Assembly: GCA_003455275.1 (NCBI GenBank)
Contig: DMRR01000161.1
Coordinates: forward strand, 1-9,867
Reading direction: 5' to 3'
Source: Bacteroidota bacterium
GTDB lineage: Bacteria > Bacteroidota > Bacteroidia > Chitinophagales > UBA10324
Length of the DNA stretch: 9,867 nt
In this document: positions 1 to 5,841 of the stretch, piece by piece
Numbering within the stretch: the first letter of the stretch is position 1
Layout of the letters: each line of letters begins with the position of its first letter
Translations under genes and position numbers: made by a program
The notes under the pieces: generated by a model
Databases searched by the model: none
Told to the model about the DNA's origin: nothing
The model's input: the letters and a program-made list of their open reading frames with translations, nothing else

Positions 1-1224
1 GCGGCGGCGCAAAATTTCCTGCACGCGCTCGTCGCTCTCCACTGCTTTCGGTTCGCGAATGGCCTTCATCTTCCATTCGTTCAGCACATCTTCTCCGCCC
101 TTTATCAATCCGTAGAAAGCAACTTCTGCAGTATTTGGTATGAAGGAGAAAACGGTGTTCTTAAAATCGTGATTGATTTCATTCACCACTTGCTCGGTTA
201 AATAATTGCCAAGCATTTTTCTTTCGTTGTAAATATCTACATCACTCCCGCGACTGAAATAAATGCGCTCGAAGCTGCAAGAAGTTTTTTCTTTCTTCGG
301 CTGACACTCGAACTCGCCGTAATTTCCTCTCTGGTCTATGATGAGTGCGCAGCCGGGAGTGAGTTCCTTGATTTCAGAAAGCGGAATATGAAAAGCAGTT
401 TGAAGCGCTGTGCGTTCCGACGCTGCGACTACCAGTTCATCATTTGCAAAATAGTATGATGGACGAATGCCGCGTGCATCACGCAATACAAACGCGACGC
501 CTGTTCCACTCATGCCAACCATATTATAGCCGCCGTCGAATTCAGCTGTTGCATTTTTAAGTATGTTGTGAAAGTTTACTTCTTCGCCAATTTTCTGATT
601 CAGCTCTGTGCGTGATATATCAAGGTTCTTCAGTGAATCATGCACGCGCTCAATTTCAGAATCGAGATGTGCGCTCATTCGCTCCAACACAATTGCTGTG
701 TCGGGTCGGTCGCTTAGTTCTTCGTTGAAGGAACCAAGTTCTTCAATATTGGTGAGATTAAAATTGCCGCACATCTGCAAACTGCGCAGCGCACTTTGGT
801 CGTTGATGATGAACGGATGGCAACTATCCAATTCATTTTTTCCATGAGTTCCGTAGCGCAAGTGTCCCATCATTATTTCACCAACAAACTGTGCGTTCTT
901 TTTCAGCCATTCTGTGTTGTCGAATAATTCCGGATTTAGTTTTTTCAGTTCAGAAATCTTTGAACCAATTTGTTGAAATATTTCTGAGATGGCTTGGGGT
1001 GAATTCGAGCGCTGACGATTCATAAAATGAGCACGCGAACTCAAACCTAATTTCACAACACCTACACCTGCTCCATCTTGTCCGCGGTTGTGCTGTTTCT
1101 CCATGAGCAGATACAATTTGTTCAGACCATAGAGAGGTGTTCCGTATTTTTCTTTGTAGTAGTCGAGCGGTTTCCGTAATCGAATCAGTGCTACACCGCA
1201 CTCGTGCTTAATCGCGTCGCTCAT
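1..1224 (-). CDS. purF: Amidophosphoribosyltransferase, N-terminal part (cut by window edge)
   Basis: This enzyme makes 5-phosphoribosylamine from PRPP and glutamine, the first committed step of purine synthesis, in the cytoplasm. The minus frame is open from the ATG at 1224 to base 1, giving 408 residues without a stop. The start MSDAIKHECGVAL places the glutaminase nucleophile at Cys9, so an eight-residue propeptide is probably removed. RGQDGAG (residues 48-54), GHLRYGT (120-126) and a CGNFNLTN stretch belong to the class II glutamine amidotransferase fold. Later come DARGIRP, ASERTALQT and CSFERIYFSRGSD, and a PIP-like FIPNT motif opens the phosphoribosyltransferase half. The rest of that domain, including the PRPP loop, lies outside the window. 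GNFN in place of the usual NGN is, from memory, typical of the Bacteroidota form. The gene diverges from the exported-protein gene to its right. Confidence 0.95.
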   Translation of the reverse strand, partial: MSDAIKHECGVALIRLRKPLDYYKEKYGTPLYGLNKLYLLMEKQHNRGQDGAGVGVVKLGLSSRAHFMNRQRSNSPQAISEIFQQIGSKISELKKLNPELFDNTEWLKKNAQFVGEIMMGHLRYGTHGKNELDSCHPFIINDQSALRSLQMCGNFNLTNIEELGSFNEELSDRPDTAIVLERMSAHLDSEIERVHDSLKNLDISRTELNQKIGEEVNFHNILKNATAEFDGGYNMVGMSGTGVAFVLRDARGIRPSYYFANDELVVAASERTALQTAFHIPLSEIKELTPGCALIIDQRGNYGEFECQPKKEKTSCSFERIYFSRGSDVDIYNERKMLGNYLTEQVVNEINHDFKNTVFSFIPNTAEVAFYGLIKGGEDVLNEWKMKAIREPKAVESDERVQEILRRR

Positions 1225-1246
1225 TCAGTTTATTTGGATTAAGAGG

Positions 1247-1254
1247 CAAATTTA
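1247..1254 (-). promoter_or_regulatory. Candidate -7 promoter element of purF
   Basis: On the minus strand the bases read TAAATTTG, an exact match to the Bacteroidota -7 consensus TAnnTTTG. It lies 22 bases upstream of the purF ATG, implying a very short leader. No TTTG is found at the expected -33 spacing, and the surrounding AT-rich palindrome could produce the match by chance, so the call is tentative. Confidence 0.35.
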
Positions 1255-1436
1255 AATTTCGTTACTCGTTAATTGATATTCGTTGTAGCTAAATACAAAT
1301 ACAGAATTGTGAATCATTTTTCACGCGTGGAAAAAAAATCAGACGAGGAAATTGAAATGTGATTTGTGTTTTCATATTTGACAAAAAATGCAGTGGCATA
1401 ATTCTTTCAAAGCGCTCCGAAAAAAAAATCAAAATC

Positions 1437-2000
1437 ATGTTGAGCTTCACTCATTCAAAATCATCACTCACGAAATCCCGCACAGCGGGAAAGAAGAAAT
1501 TTTTCTTCCTCGTTTTCATCAGCTTTATATCAATTACTTCAATTTCTTCTGCGCAAGAAATTATTAAGGGAATGAAAAACACTAATTCAATCAAGAAGGG
1601 AAGTGTCGCTTTGCCTCAAGTCCGGTTTAAAACCGGCGAAATGGTAATGATGCACAACACTGATGATGGAATGAGTTTCGATATCATTAAAAACGGGAAA
1701 ACTACTCCGCTTTTCGACCCATGTGCAGATTGTGTTTTTGGGCAAACCGCAGAGTTCGATATTGATGGTGATGGAAAAACAGAGGTCATTATTGGAACCC
1801 GATTGACTCCGGAAACTTTTGAAGTAAAGATTTTTCATAAAGAAGAATTCCAGGTGGAATATGCTCTCTTCACAACCATCTCCGGACAAGATCACTGCGA
1901 ATTTTTAGGTGACAATACTGTTAAGATTTATTCGCTCGATGGAAAAGTTTCGCATCTAAAATTCAAGTCGGACGGAACATGGATTGTGTTAGATAATTAA
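1437..2000 (+). CDS. Exported protein with an FG-GAP/VCBS-like calcium loop, function unknown
   Basis: I do not recognise a named family. I chose the ATG at 1437 (187 residues) over the in-frame ATG at 1359. The later start puts a lysine-rich stretch (residues 19-21) and a hydrophobic core (about 22-37) near the N-terminus, ending in SSA|QE with likely cleavage after Ala39. The mature part has a CADC pair (Cys96, Cys99). It also has D-I-D-G-D-G-K-T-E (residues 108-116) followed by VIIGT, the calcium-binding loop and strand of FG-GAP/VCBS beta-propeller repeats. A second aspartate-glycine turn (SLDG, 166-169) and a SDGTW end suggest a small beta-rich domain. Only one full loop is present, so it is not a complete propeller. 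It probably acts in the periplasm or outside the cell. It sits between divergent purF and the rpsU promoter and seems monocistronic. Confidence 0.7.
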   Translation: MLSFTHSKSSLTKSRTAGKKKFFFLVFISFISITSISSAQEIIKGMKNTNSIKKGSVALPQVRFKTGEMVMMHNTDDGMSFDIIKNGKTTPLFDPCADCVFGQTAEFDIDGDGKTEVIIGTRLTPETFEVKIFHKEEFQVEYALFTTISGQDHCEFLGDNTVKIYSLDGKVSHLKFKSDGTWIVLDN

Positions 2001-2031
2001 CCAATCCATCATTCATTCTTTCTTTCAATGG

Positions 2032-2062
2032 TTTGGTAGTCTCACTTCCCAATATATTTTTG
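2032..2062 (+). promoter_or_regulatory. Bacteroidota-type promoter of rpsU
   Basis: TTTG (2032-2035) is followed after exactly 19 bases by TATTTTTG (2055-2062). This matches the TTTG / TAnnTTTG consensus of the primary sigma factor in this phylum. Transcription should start near 2069, about 20 bases before the rpsU ATG. It probably serves rpsU, xerC and hpf, which follow on the same strand with short gaps. Confidence 0.75.
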
Positions 2063-2088
2063 TGCCCCCGTTAGAAAATCGGATAATA

Positions 2089-2289
2089 ATGTTAATTGTT
2101 GACACACGCGAAAGCGAATCATTAGACAGAGCACTCAAAAAATTTAAGAAGAAATTTGAGAAAGCTCAGATTTTGAAACAACTCAGAACAAGACAGTCTT
2201 ATACCAAGAAGTCAGTTCGTGACCGTCAAACAGTTTTGCGCGCTGTGTATCGCGAGCAACTGATGCGTGAGTCAGAAGGCGGGCTATAA
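2089..2289 (+). CDS. rpsU: 30S ribosomal protein S21
   Basis: Small basic protein of 66 residues, the usual length for bacterial S21. It joins the 30S subunit near the 3' end of 16S rRNA and helps translation initiation. The start M-L-I-V, then ESLDRALKKFKKKFEKAQILKQLRTRQSYTKKS, is the S21 pattern: a helix rich in lysine and arginine, then a second basic helix ending in YREQLMRE. An in-frame GTG at 2062 would add nine residues, but it lies inside the -7 promoter element and before the expected transcript start, so the ATG at 2089 is preferred. It heads a group with the recombinase and hpf, an arrangement common in Bacteroidota. There is no Shine-Dalgarno motif; the upstream bases are A-rich. 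Confidence 0.95.
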   Translation: MLIVDTRESESLDRALKKFKKKFEKAQILKQLRTRQSYTKKSVRDRQTVLRAVYREQLMRESEGGL

Positions 2290-2300
2290 TCATTTTATTT

Positions 2301-2324
2301 ATTGCTTATCTTTGATTAAGCAAT
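2301..2324 (+). other. Hairpin between rpsU and the recombinase gene
   Basis: ATTGCTTA (2301-2308) pairs perfectly with TAAGCAAT (2317-2324) around an eight-base loop, eight bases before the recombinase ATG. No T-tract follows, so it is not a classic terminator. It could lower read-through, mark an mRNA processing site or limit access to the recombinase start. Whether it has any function is inference. Confidence 0.45.
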
Positions 2325-2332
2325 AGTGGAAG

Positions 2333-3214
2333 ATGGAAATCAATAGTTTTCTTAATTATCTTCAATTCGAAAAAAGATTTTCACAGCACACAGTAGCAGC
2401 GTATGAAAGCGACCTGTTACAGTTTTCAGAATACTTAGAAAAAACTTACGAACTCTCAGAACCAAGCCAGGTGCGGCATACCCAAATCCGCAGCTGGCTT
2501 GTCACTTTAATAGAGAGGGATGTAACACCAAGAAGTATTAATCGAAAAATTTCTTCTCTAAAAACATATTTTAAATTCTTACTTAGGAAGGGAGAAATTG
2601 TGAAGGACCCAATGACAAAAGTTCAATCCCCAAAAGTTTCAAAGCGGCTTCCGGTTTTTGTCGAAGAAAAAAACCTTCAAACATTCATTAATGCTTTTCC
2701 ATTCGCTGATGATTATTCCGGAATCAGGAATAAAACCATTCTCATTTTATTCTATTCAACAGGTATGCGATTGAGCGAGCTGATAAATCTTCAGACAACA
2801 GACATTCGTTTTGATAATAACACATTGAAAGTTTTAGGTAAGGGAAACAAAGAAAGATTGATTCCGTTTGGATCTGAAGTGAAGCTTCTGTTGAAAGAAT
2901 ATTTAAAGGTTCGTGAAAAAGAAATGAAACCGACTATTAATGCTCTCTTCCTTACCGAAAAAGGAGAACCAATTTATCAAAGAATGGTTTACCGGATTGT
3001 GAATGAACAGTTAAATGCAATGACGACGGTTGACAAAAAAAGTCCGCATGTTCTTCGCCACACTTTCGCCACTCACATGCTTAATCACGGCGCAGAAATA
3101 AATGCAATTAAAGAAATCCTGGGACACTCAAGCCTGGCAGCTACTCAGGTTTATACTCACAATACAATCGATAAATTGAAAAATATTTATAAGCAAGCAC
3201 ACCCAAAAGCATAA
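2333..3214 (+). CDS. xerC: Tyrosine recombinase of the XerC/XerD family
   Basis: A site-specific recombinase of 293 residues, the normal XerC/D length, expected to resolve chromosome dimers at dif together with a partner recombinase and FtsK. Residues 1-85 form the SAM-like DNA-binding domain (FLNYLQFEKRFSQHTVAAYESDL). Residues 105-293 form the catalytic domain. All active-site residues are present: Arg146 in TGMRLSEL, Lys170 in GKGNKER, His239 and Arg242 in HVLRHTFATHML, His265 in LGHSS and the nucleophile Tyr274 in TQVYTH. The position between rpsU and hpf is the housekeeping one in Bacteroidota, so this is not a phage or integron integrase. XerC and XerD cannot be told apart with certainty by eye. 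Confidence 0.92.
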   Translation: MEINSFLNYLQFEKRFSQHTVAAYESDLLQFSEYLEKTYELSEPSQVRHTQIRSWLVTLIERDVTPRSINRKISSLKTYFKFLLRKGEIVKDPMTKVQSPKVSKRLPVFVEEKNLQTFINAFPFADDYSGIRNKTILILFYSTGMRLSELINLQTTDIRFDNNTLKVLGKGNKERLIPFGSEVKLLLKEYLKVREKEMKPTINALFLTEKGEPIYQRMVYRIVNEQLNAMTTVDKKSPHVLRHTFATHMLNHGAEINAIKEILGHSSLAATQVYTHNTIDKLKNIYKQAHPKA

Positions 3215-3241
3215 AAAATTTTTTGAAAAAACTTTCACACT

Positions 3242-3544
3242 ATGGAAATAAAAATTCACTCAGTTCATTTTCATGCCGACCAAAAATTAATAGACTTCAT
3301 AAATGATAAACTTTCCAGAATAGAACAAATATTTGATAAGATTCATGAAGCTGAAGTTTTTCTTAAGCTAGACGCAAATAGTCACGAGGTCAGGGACAAG
3401 ATTGCAGAAATTAAACTCAACCTTCCGGGAAAGATTTTATTCTGTGAAGAGCGAAGCAAAGTATTTGAAGAATCAGTAGACGAAGCAGTAAGCCATATGC
3501 TTCGGCAAGTCAAGAAATACAAAGAGAAAATACAAGGCGAATAA
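3242..3544 (+). CDS. hpf: Ribosome hibernation-promoting factor, short form
   Basis: A protein of 100 residues of the HPF/YfiA (RaiA) family, which binds the 30S decoding channel and keeps ribosomes inactive in slow growth or stress. The start MEIKIHSVHFHADQKLIDFINDKLSRIEQIF, the central strand pair around AEVFLKLD and KIAEIKLNLPG, and the C-terminal helix ESVDEAVSHMLRQVKKYKEK give the beta-alpha-beta-beta-beta-alpha layout. There is no C-terminal dimerisation domain, so this is the short form. It starts 27 bases after the recombinase stop, with no Shine-Dalgarno motif, and probably shares the rpsU promoter. The next gene on the strand is a tRNA with its own likely promoter. Confidence 0.93.
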   Translation: MEIKIHSVHFHADQKLIDFINDKLSRIEQIFDKIHEAEVFLKLDANSHEVRDKIAEIKLNLPGKILFCEERSKVFEESVDEAVSHMLRQVKKYKEKIQGE

Positions 3545-3580
3545 TTTTTTAGCTGAACTTTTATTTTTTAACTCGCCTGC

Positions 3581-3588
3581 TATATTTG
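3581..3588 (+). promoter_or_regulatory. Candidate -7 promoter element of the tRNA-tuf unit
   Basis: TATATTTG is an exact TAnnTTTG match, 36 bases after the hpf stop and about 70 bases before the first tRNA. The expected -33 TTTG is only weakly present (a T-rich stretch near 3559-3569). It would supply transcription for the four tRNAs and, by read-through, tuf. Confidence 0.5.
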
Positions 3589-3661
3589 CGCACCTTTTTA
3601 ATCAGGAAGAGGTTCAGTGTGCTTTAATAGCTGGGTTCCATGAAATGATTGTAAGGAAAAA

Positions 3662-3735
3662 GCCGATGTAGCTCAGTTGGCCAGAGCTACTGATTTGTAA
3701 TCAGTGGGTCGGGGGTTCGAATCCCTCCATCGGCT
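3662..3735 (+). tRNA. tRNA-Thr(TGT)
   Basis: The acceptor strands GCCGATG and CATCGGC pair fully. The D arm is GCTC...GAGC. The anticodon stem ACTGA/TCAGT encloses loop TTTGTAA with anticodon TGT, reading ACA. The T arm is GGGGG-TTCGAAT-CCCTC. The discriminator is T and no CCA is encoded. It is the first of four tRNAs ahead of tuf. Confidence 0.95.
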
Positions 3736-3749
3736 CTGTAGAAAAAATC

Positions 3750-3832
3750 GGGGAGATTCCAGAGTGGCCAAATGGGGCAGACTGTAAATCTGTTGTCTTA
3801 CGACTTCGAAAGTTCAAATCTTTCTCTCCCCA
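3750..3832 (+). tRNA. tRNA-Tyr(GTA)
   Basis: An 83-base class II tRNA. Acceptor strands GGGGAGA and TCTCCCC pair fully. The anticodon stem GCAGA/TCTGT encloses CTGTAAA with anticodon GTA. A long variable arm follows, then T arm GAAAG-TTCAAAT-CTTTC and discriminator A. It starts only 14 bases after tRNA-Thr, so both are probably cut from one transcript. Confidence 0.94.
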
Positions 3833-3934
3833 CTTGATTGATTCAGGATTTCCTGATTCATGAGATGTGAAATAGTTCTTTGAAAAGGAAGTAATGAGAA
3901 ATCAAAAACTTTCTTAATACCAAAATGAAATAGG

Positions 3935-3952
3935 CTGAAAAGAAATTTTCAG
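3935..3952 (+). other. GAAA-capped hairpin in the tRNA-Tyr/tRNA-Gly spacer
   Basis: CTGAAAA pairs perfectly with TTTTCAG around a GAAA tetraloop, 17 bases before tRNA-Gly. No T-tract follows. It sits in a 137-base spacer (3833-3969) that otherwise shows only a short inverted repeat at 3843-3856. It may be a processing or stability element of the tRNA precursor. Confidence 0.4.
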
Positions 3953-3969
3953 TTTGAATAAGATAACAA

Positions 3970-4042
3970 GCGGGAGTAGCTCAGTTGGTAGAGCATCAGC
4001 CTTCCAAGCTGAGGGTCGCGGGTTCGAGTCTCGTCTCCCGCT
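3970..4042 (+). tRNA. tRNA-Gly(TCC)
   Basis: Acceptor strands GCGGGAG and CTCCCGC pair fully. The D arm is GCTC...GAGC, the anticodon stem TCAGC/GCTGA encloses CTTCCAA with anticodon TCC, and the T arm is GCGGG-TTCGAGT-CTCGT. No CCA is encoded. tRNA-Thr(GGT) begins four bases later. Confidence 0.95.
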
Positions 4043-4046
4043 CTTC

Positions 4047-4119
4047 GCCAATGTAGCTCAGTTGGTAGAGCACATCCTTGGTAGGGATGAGGTCACCGGT
4101 TCGATTCTGGTCATTGGCT
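4047..4119 (+). tRNA. tRNA-Thr(GGT)
   Basis: Acceptor strands GCCAATG and CATTGGC pair fully. The anticodon stem CATCC/GGATG encloses TTGGTAG with anticodon GGT, reading ACC and ACT. The T arm is ACCGG-TTCGATT-CTGGT. No CCA is encoded. Its sequence resembles the tRNA-like element that follows 20 bases downstream. Confidence 0.95.
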
Positions 4120-4139
4120 CTAACGACACTTGAAATTTT

Positions 4140-4210
4140 GTTAATGAAATTCTTTGGAAGAACATCCTGTATTAGAAGGATGAAAATTGGTTCGAATCCA
4201 ATCATTGACA
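4140..4210 (+). ncRNA. tRNA-like element in the tuf leader (degenerate tRNA-Thr copy or tRNA mimic)
   Basis: A 71-base cloverleaf can be drawn. Acceptor GTTAATG (4140-4146) pairs over all seven positions with CATTGAC (4203-4209), with one T-G wobble. T arm ATTGG-TTCGAAT-CCAAT (4186-4202) is perfect and abuts the acceptor strand exactly as in a real tRNA. A three-pair D stem (4150-4152 with 4160-4162) carries a GG in its loop. The anticodon stem CATCCT/AGGATG encloses an eight-base loop, GTATTAGA, where seven is normal, so no standard anticodon can be read. Similarity to tRNA-Thr(GGT) in the anticodon stem, T loop and acceptor suggests a duplicate, yet several stem pairs differ by changes on both strands that keep pairing. 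It may be a pseudogene, an odd tRNA or a structured tuf leader. That the fold exists is clear; its role is inference. Confidence 0.6.
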
Positions 4211-4211
4211 C

Positions 4212-4227
4212 AAAGGAGAAATCCTTT
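4212..4227 (+). other. GAAA-capped hairpin in the tuf leader
   Basis: AAAGGA (4212-4217) pairs with TCCTTT (4222-4227) around GAAA, two bases after the tRNA-like element. The 5' arm contains AAGGAG, a Shine-Dalgarno-like string, but it lies 53 bases before the tuf ATG and no start codon follows at a usable distance. A second AT-only inverted repeat, TCTAAA/TTTAGA (4255-4269), ends one base before the tuf ATG. Both may shape the tuf leader. Confidence 0.4.
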
Positions 4228-4270
4228 AACCAATAAAATTTAAAACTAATAACATCTAAAAAATTTAGAC

Positions 4271-5458
4271 ATGGCAAAAGAAAAATTTGAAAGAACCAAG
4301 CCCCATGTGAACATTGGAACTATCGGGCATGTGGACCACGGTAAAACTACTTTGACTGCGGCTATCACGGAGGTTCTTGCTAACAAGGGTCTTGCACAAA
4401 AACGCTCGTATGACTCAATTGACTCTGCACCTGAAGAAAAGGAAAGAGGTATTACCATCAACACTGCGCATGTTGAGTATGAAACAGCAAGCCGTCACTA
4501 TGCACATGTGGATTGCCCGGGTCACGCTGACTATATTAAGAACATGGTAACTGGTGCCGCTCAAATGGATGGAGCAATCATTGTTATCGCTGCTACTGAT
4601 GGACCAATGGCCCAAACTCGCGAGCACATTCTTCTGGCTCGTCAGGTAGGTGTACCGGCATTAGTTGTATTTTTAAATAAGTGCGACCTCGTTGACGATC
4701 CTGAATTGTTGGAACTCGTGGAAATGGAAGTTCGTGAATTGTTAAACTTCTATAAATTCCCTGGTGATACTATTAAAATCATTCGTGGTTCTGCTTTGAA
4801 AGCATTGAACAAAGATCCTGAAGGAATCAAGTCTATTGAAACTTTGATGGATGCTGTTGACAATGATATTCCAATGCCGGTGCGTGCGAAGGACAAGCCA
4901 TTCCTGATGCCGGTTGAAGATGTTTTCTCAATTACAGGCCGTGGAACAGTTGCTACTGGTCGTATCGAGAGAGGCGCAATTCATACAGGTGATGCAGTTG
5001 AAATTGTTGGTTTGATGGATCAATCATTAAAATCAACTGTTACAGGAGTTGAAATGTTCCGCAAGATTCTTGACGATGGAGAAGCTGGTGATAATGTTGG
5101 TCTTCTTCTTCGCGGTATTGAAAAGGACGATATCCGTCGCGGAATGGTAGTATGTGCTCCTGGTTCAATTACTCCACACACTGATTTCAAATGTGAAGTC
5201 TATGTTCTTTCAAAAGAAGAAGGTGGCCGTCATACTCCTTTCTTCAATAAATACCGTCCTCAGTTTTACATGAGAACAACTGATGTAACTGGTGAAGTTG
5301 AATTACCATCAGGTGTTGAAATGGTGATGCCTGGAGATAATATTCAAATGACTGTAAAGCTCATCACTCCTGTTGCTATGGAAAAAGGTCTTCGTTTTGC
5401 GATTCGTGAAGGTGGAAGAACTGTAGGTGCGGGTCAGGTGACTGAGGTAATTAAGTAA
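4271..5458 (+). CDS. tuf: Translation elongation factor Tu
   Basis: A GTPase of 395 residues, full length for EF-Tu, that delivers aminoacyl-tRNA to the ribosomal A site. The G domain shows GHVDHGKT (residues 19-26), the switch I stretch [12 protein letters not shown] (59-70), DCPGH (81-85), NKCD (136-139) and GSAL. His85, which helps trigger GTP hydrolysis, is present. Domains 2 and 3 follow, with [21 protein letters not shown] and the C-terminal [20 protein letters not shown]. The ATG at 4271 gives the canonical [14 protein letters not shown] start. The gene follows four tRNAs and a tRNA-like leader, and tRNA-Trp follows it, the usual Bacteroidota arrangement. No separate tuf promoter is evident, so it is probably cotranscribed with the tRNAs. 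No other tuf copy lies in the window. Confidence 0.98.
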   Translation: MAKEKFERTKPHVNIGTIGHVDHGKTTLTAAITEVLANKGLAQKRSYDSIDSAPEEKERGITINTAHVEYETASRHYAHVDCPGHADYIKNMVTGAAQMDGAIIVIAATDGPMAQTREHILLARQVGVPALVVFLNKCDLVDDPELLELVEMEVRELLNFYKFPGDTIKIIRGSALKALNKDPEGIKSIETLMDAVDNDIPMPVRAKDKPFLMPVEDVFSITGRGTVATGRIERGAIHTGDAVEIVGLMDQSLKSTVTGVEMFRKILDDGEAGDNVGLLLRGIEKDDIRRGMVVCAPGSITPHTDFKCEVYVLSKEEGGRHTPFFNKYRPQFYMRTTDVTGEVELPSGVEMVMPGDNIQMTVKLITPVAMEKGLRFAIREGGRTVGAGQVTEVIK

Positions 5459-5479
5459 TTTGTAAAATTGAAATTAATG

Positions 5480-5529
5480 TTTTCGGGTTTAGGGTCGGAG
5501 GTTTGAGCTTCTTACTTTAAACCCGAAAA
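5480..5529 (+). other. Long hairpin between tuf and tRNA-Trp
   Basis: TTTTCGGGTTTA (5480-5491) and TAAACCCGAAAA (5518-5529) form a perfect 12-pair stem around a 26-base loop. No T-tract follows; the next bases are A-rich and lead to tRNA-Trp 17 bases on. It is therefore unlikely to be a simple intrinsic terminator. It may protect the 3' end of tuf mRNA after processing, or act as a weak attenuator between tuf and tRNA-Trp-secE-nusG. Confidence 0.55.
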
Positions 5530-5546
5530 ACTTTAAGAAACATTTT

Positions 5547-5619
5547 ACGGGTGTAGCTCAATTGGTAGAGTAGCGGTCTCCAAAACCGTTGGCTGAGGGT
5601 TCGAGACCTTCCACCCGTG
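5547..5619 (+). tRNA. tRNA-Trp(CCA)
   Basis: Acceptor strands ACGGGTG and CACCCGT pair fully, with discriminator G. The D arm is GCTC...GAG. The anticodon stem GCGGT/ACCGT encloses CTCCAAA with anticodon CCA. The T arm has loop TTCGAGA. It ends 15 bases before the secE ATG, so 3' processing of the tRNA would leave secE mRNA with a leader of only about 15 bases. Confidence 0.95.
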
Positions 5620-5634
5620 CAACAGAAAAACAAG

Positions 5635-5826
5635 ATGAATAAATTAACAGCATATTTCCGTGAGTCATATACTGAATTAGTAACCAAGGTTTCTTGGCCT
5701 ACATGGGATGAACTAATGAACAGTGCAATAGTTGTTGCAACTGCCGCACTAGTAATGGCCGCATTTGTTTGGGTAATGGATGAGGCAAGCCGCCTTGTAC
5801 TCGAAACATTTTACAAATCATTCTAA
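5635..5826 (+). CDS. secE: Preprotein translocase subunit SecE
   Basis: A protein of 63 residues, the short single-span form of SecE. SecE clamps SecY in the inner-membrane translocon and stabilises it. The N-terminal amphipathic stretch YFRESYTELVTKVSWPTWDELMNS carries the conserved V-x-W-P-T/S element. One membrane span follows, about residues 30-47 (AIVVATAALVMAAFVWVM). I chose the ATG at 5635. The in-frame GTG at 5617 lies inside the tRNA-Trp acceptor strand and cannot be the normal start. The gene is 15 bases after tRNA-Trp and 15 bases before nusG, and is cotranscribed with both. Confidence 0.93.
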   Translation: MNKLTAYFRESYTELVTKVSWPTWDELMNSAIVVATAALVMAAFVWVMDEASRLVLETFYKSF

Positions 5827-5841
5827 ATATCCTGAAATAAA

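Noticed and set aside
608..847. A 79-codon plus-strand frame inside purF
   Set aside because: It is antisense to the conserved glutaminase domain, with low-complexity serine and arginine composition typical of a shadow frame.
1322..1329. Perfect palindrome CACGCGTG as an operator between purF and the exported-protein gene
   Set aside because: An eight-base palindrome is expected by chance about once in 256 positions, and the intergenic space is about 200 bases.
1409..1420. The 12-base string AAAGCGCTCCGA is shared with the rplK terminator arm (7008-7019), suggesting a repeat family
   Set aside because: The copy at 1409 has no complementary arm nearby and the match stops there. AAAGCGCT also recurs inside a coding region near 8286. 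Chance is likely.
1587..1895. A 102-codon minus-strand frame inside the exported-protein gene
   Set aside because: It is fully antisense to a better-supported gene with a signal peptide and calcium loop, and shows no recognisable motif.
2333..3214. The tyrosine recombinase as a mark of a mobile element or integron beside the tRNA genes
   Set aside because: Its length, motifs and position between rpsU and hpf fit the housekeeping Xer protein. No attachment-site repeats, cargo or second integrase are seen.
4212..4220. AAGGAG as a Shine-Dalgarno site for tuf or a leader peptide
   Set aside because: It lies 53 bases from the tuf ATG, has no start codon at a usable distance, sits in a hairpin, and other genes here lack Shine-Dalgarno motifs.
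3996..4277. A 93-codon minus-strand frame containing NDQNRTGDLIPTKDVLYQLSYIGE
   Set aside because: It is the antisense of tRNA-Gly, tRNA-Thr and the tRNA-like element. Such peptides are a well-known false protein created by tRNA genes.
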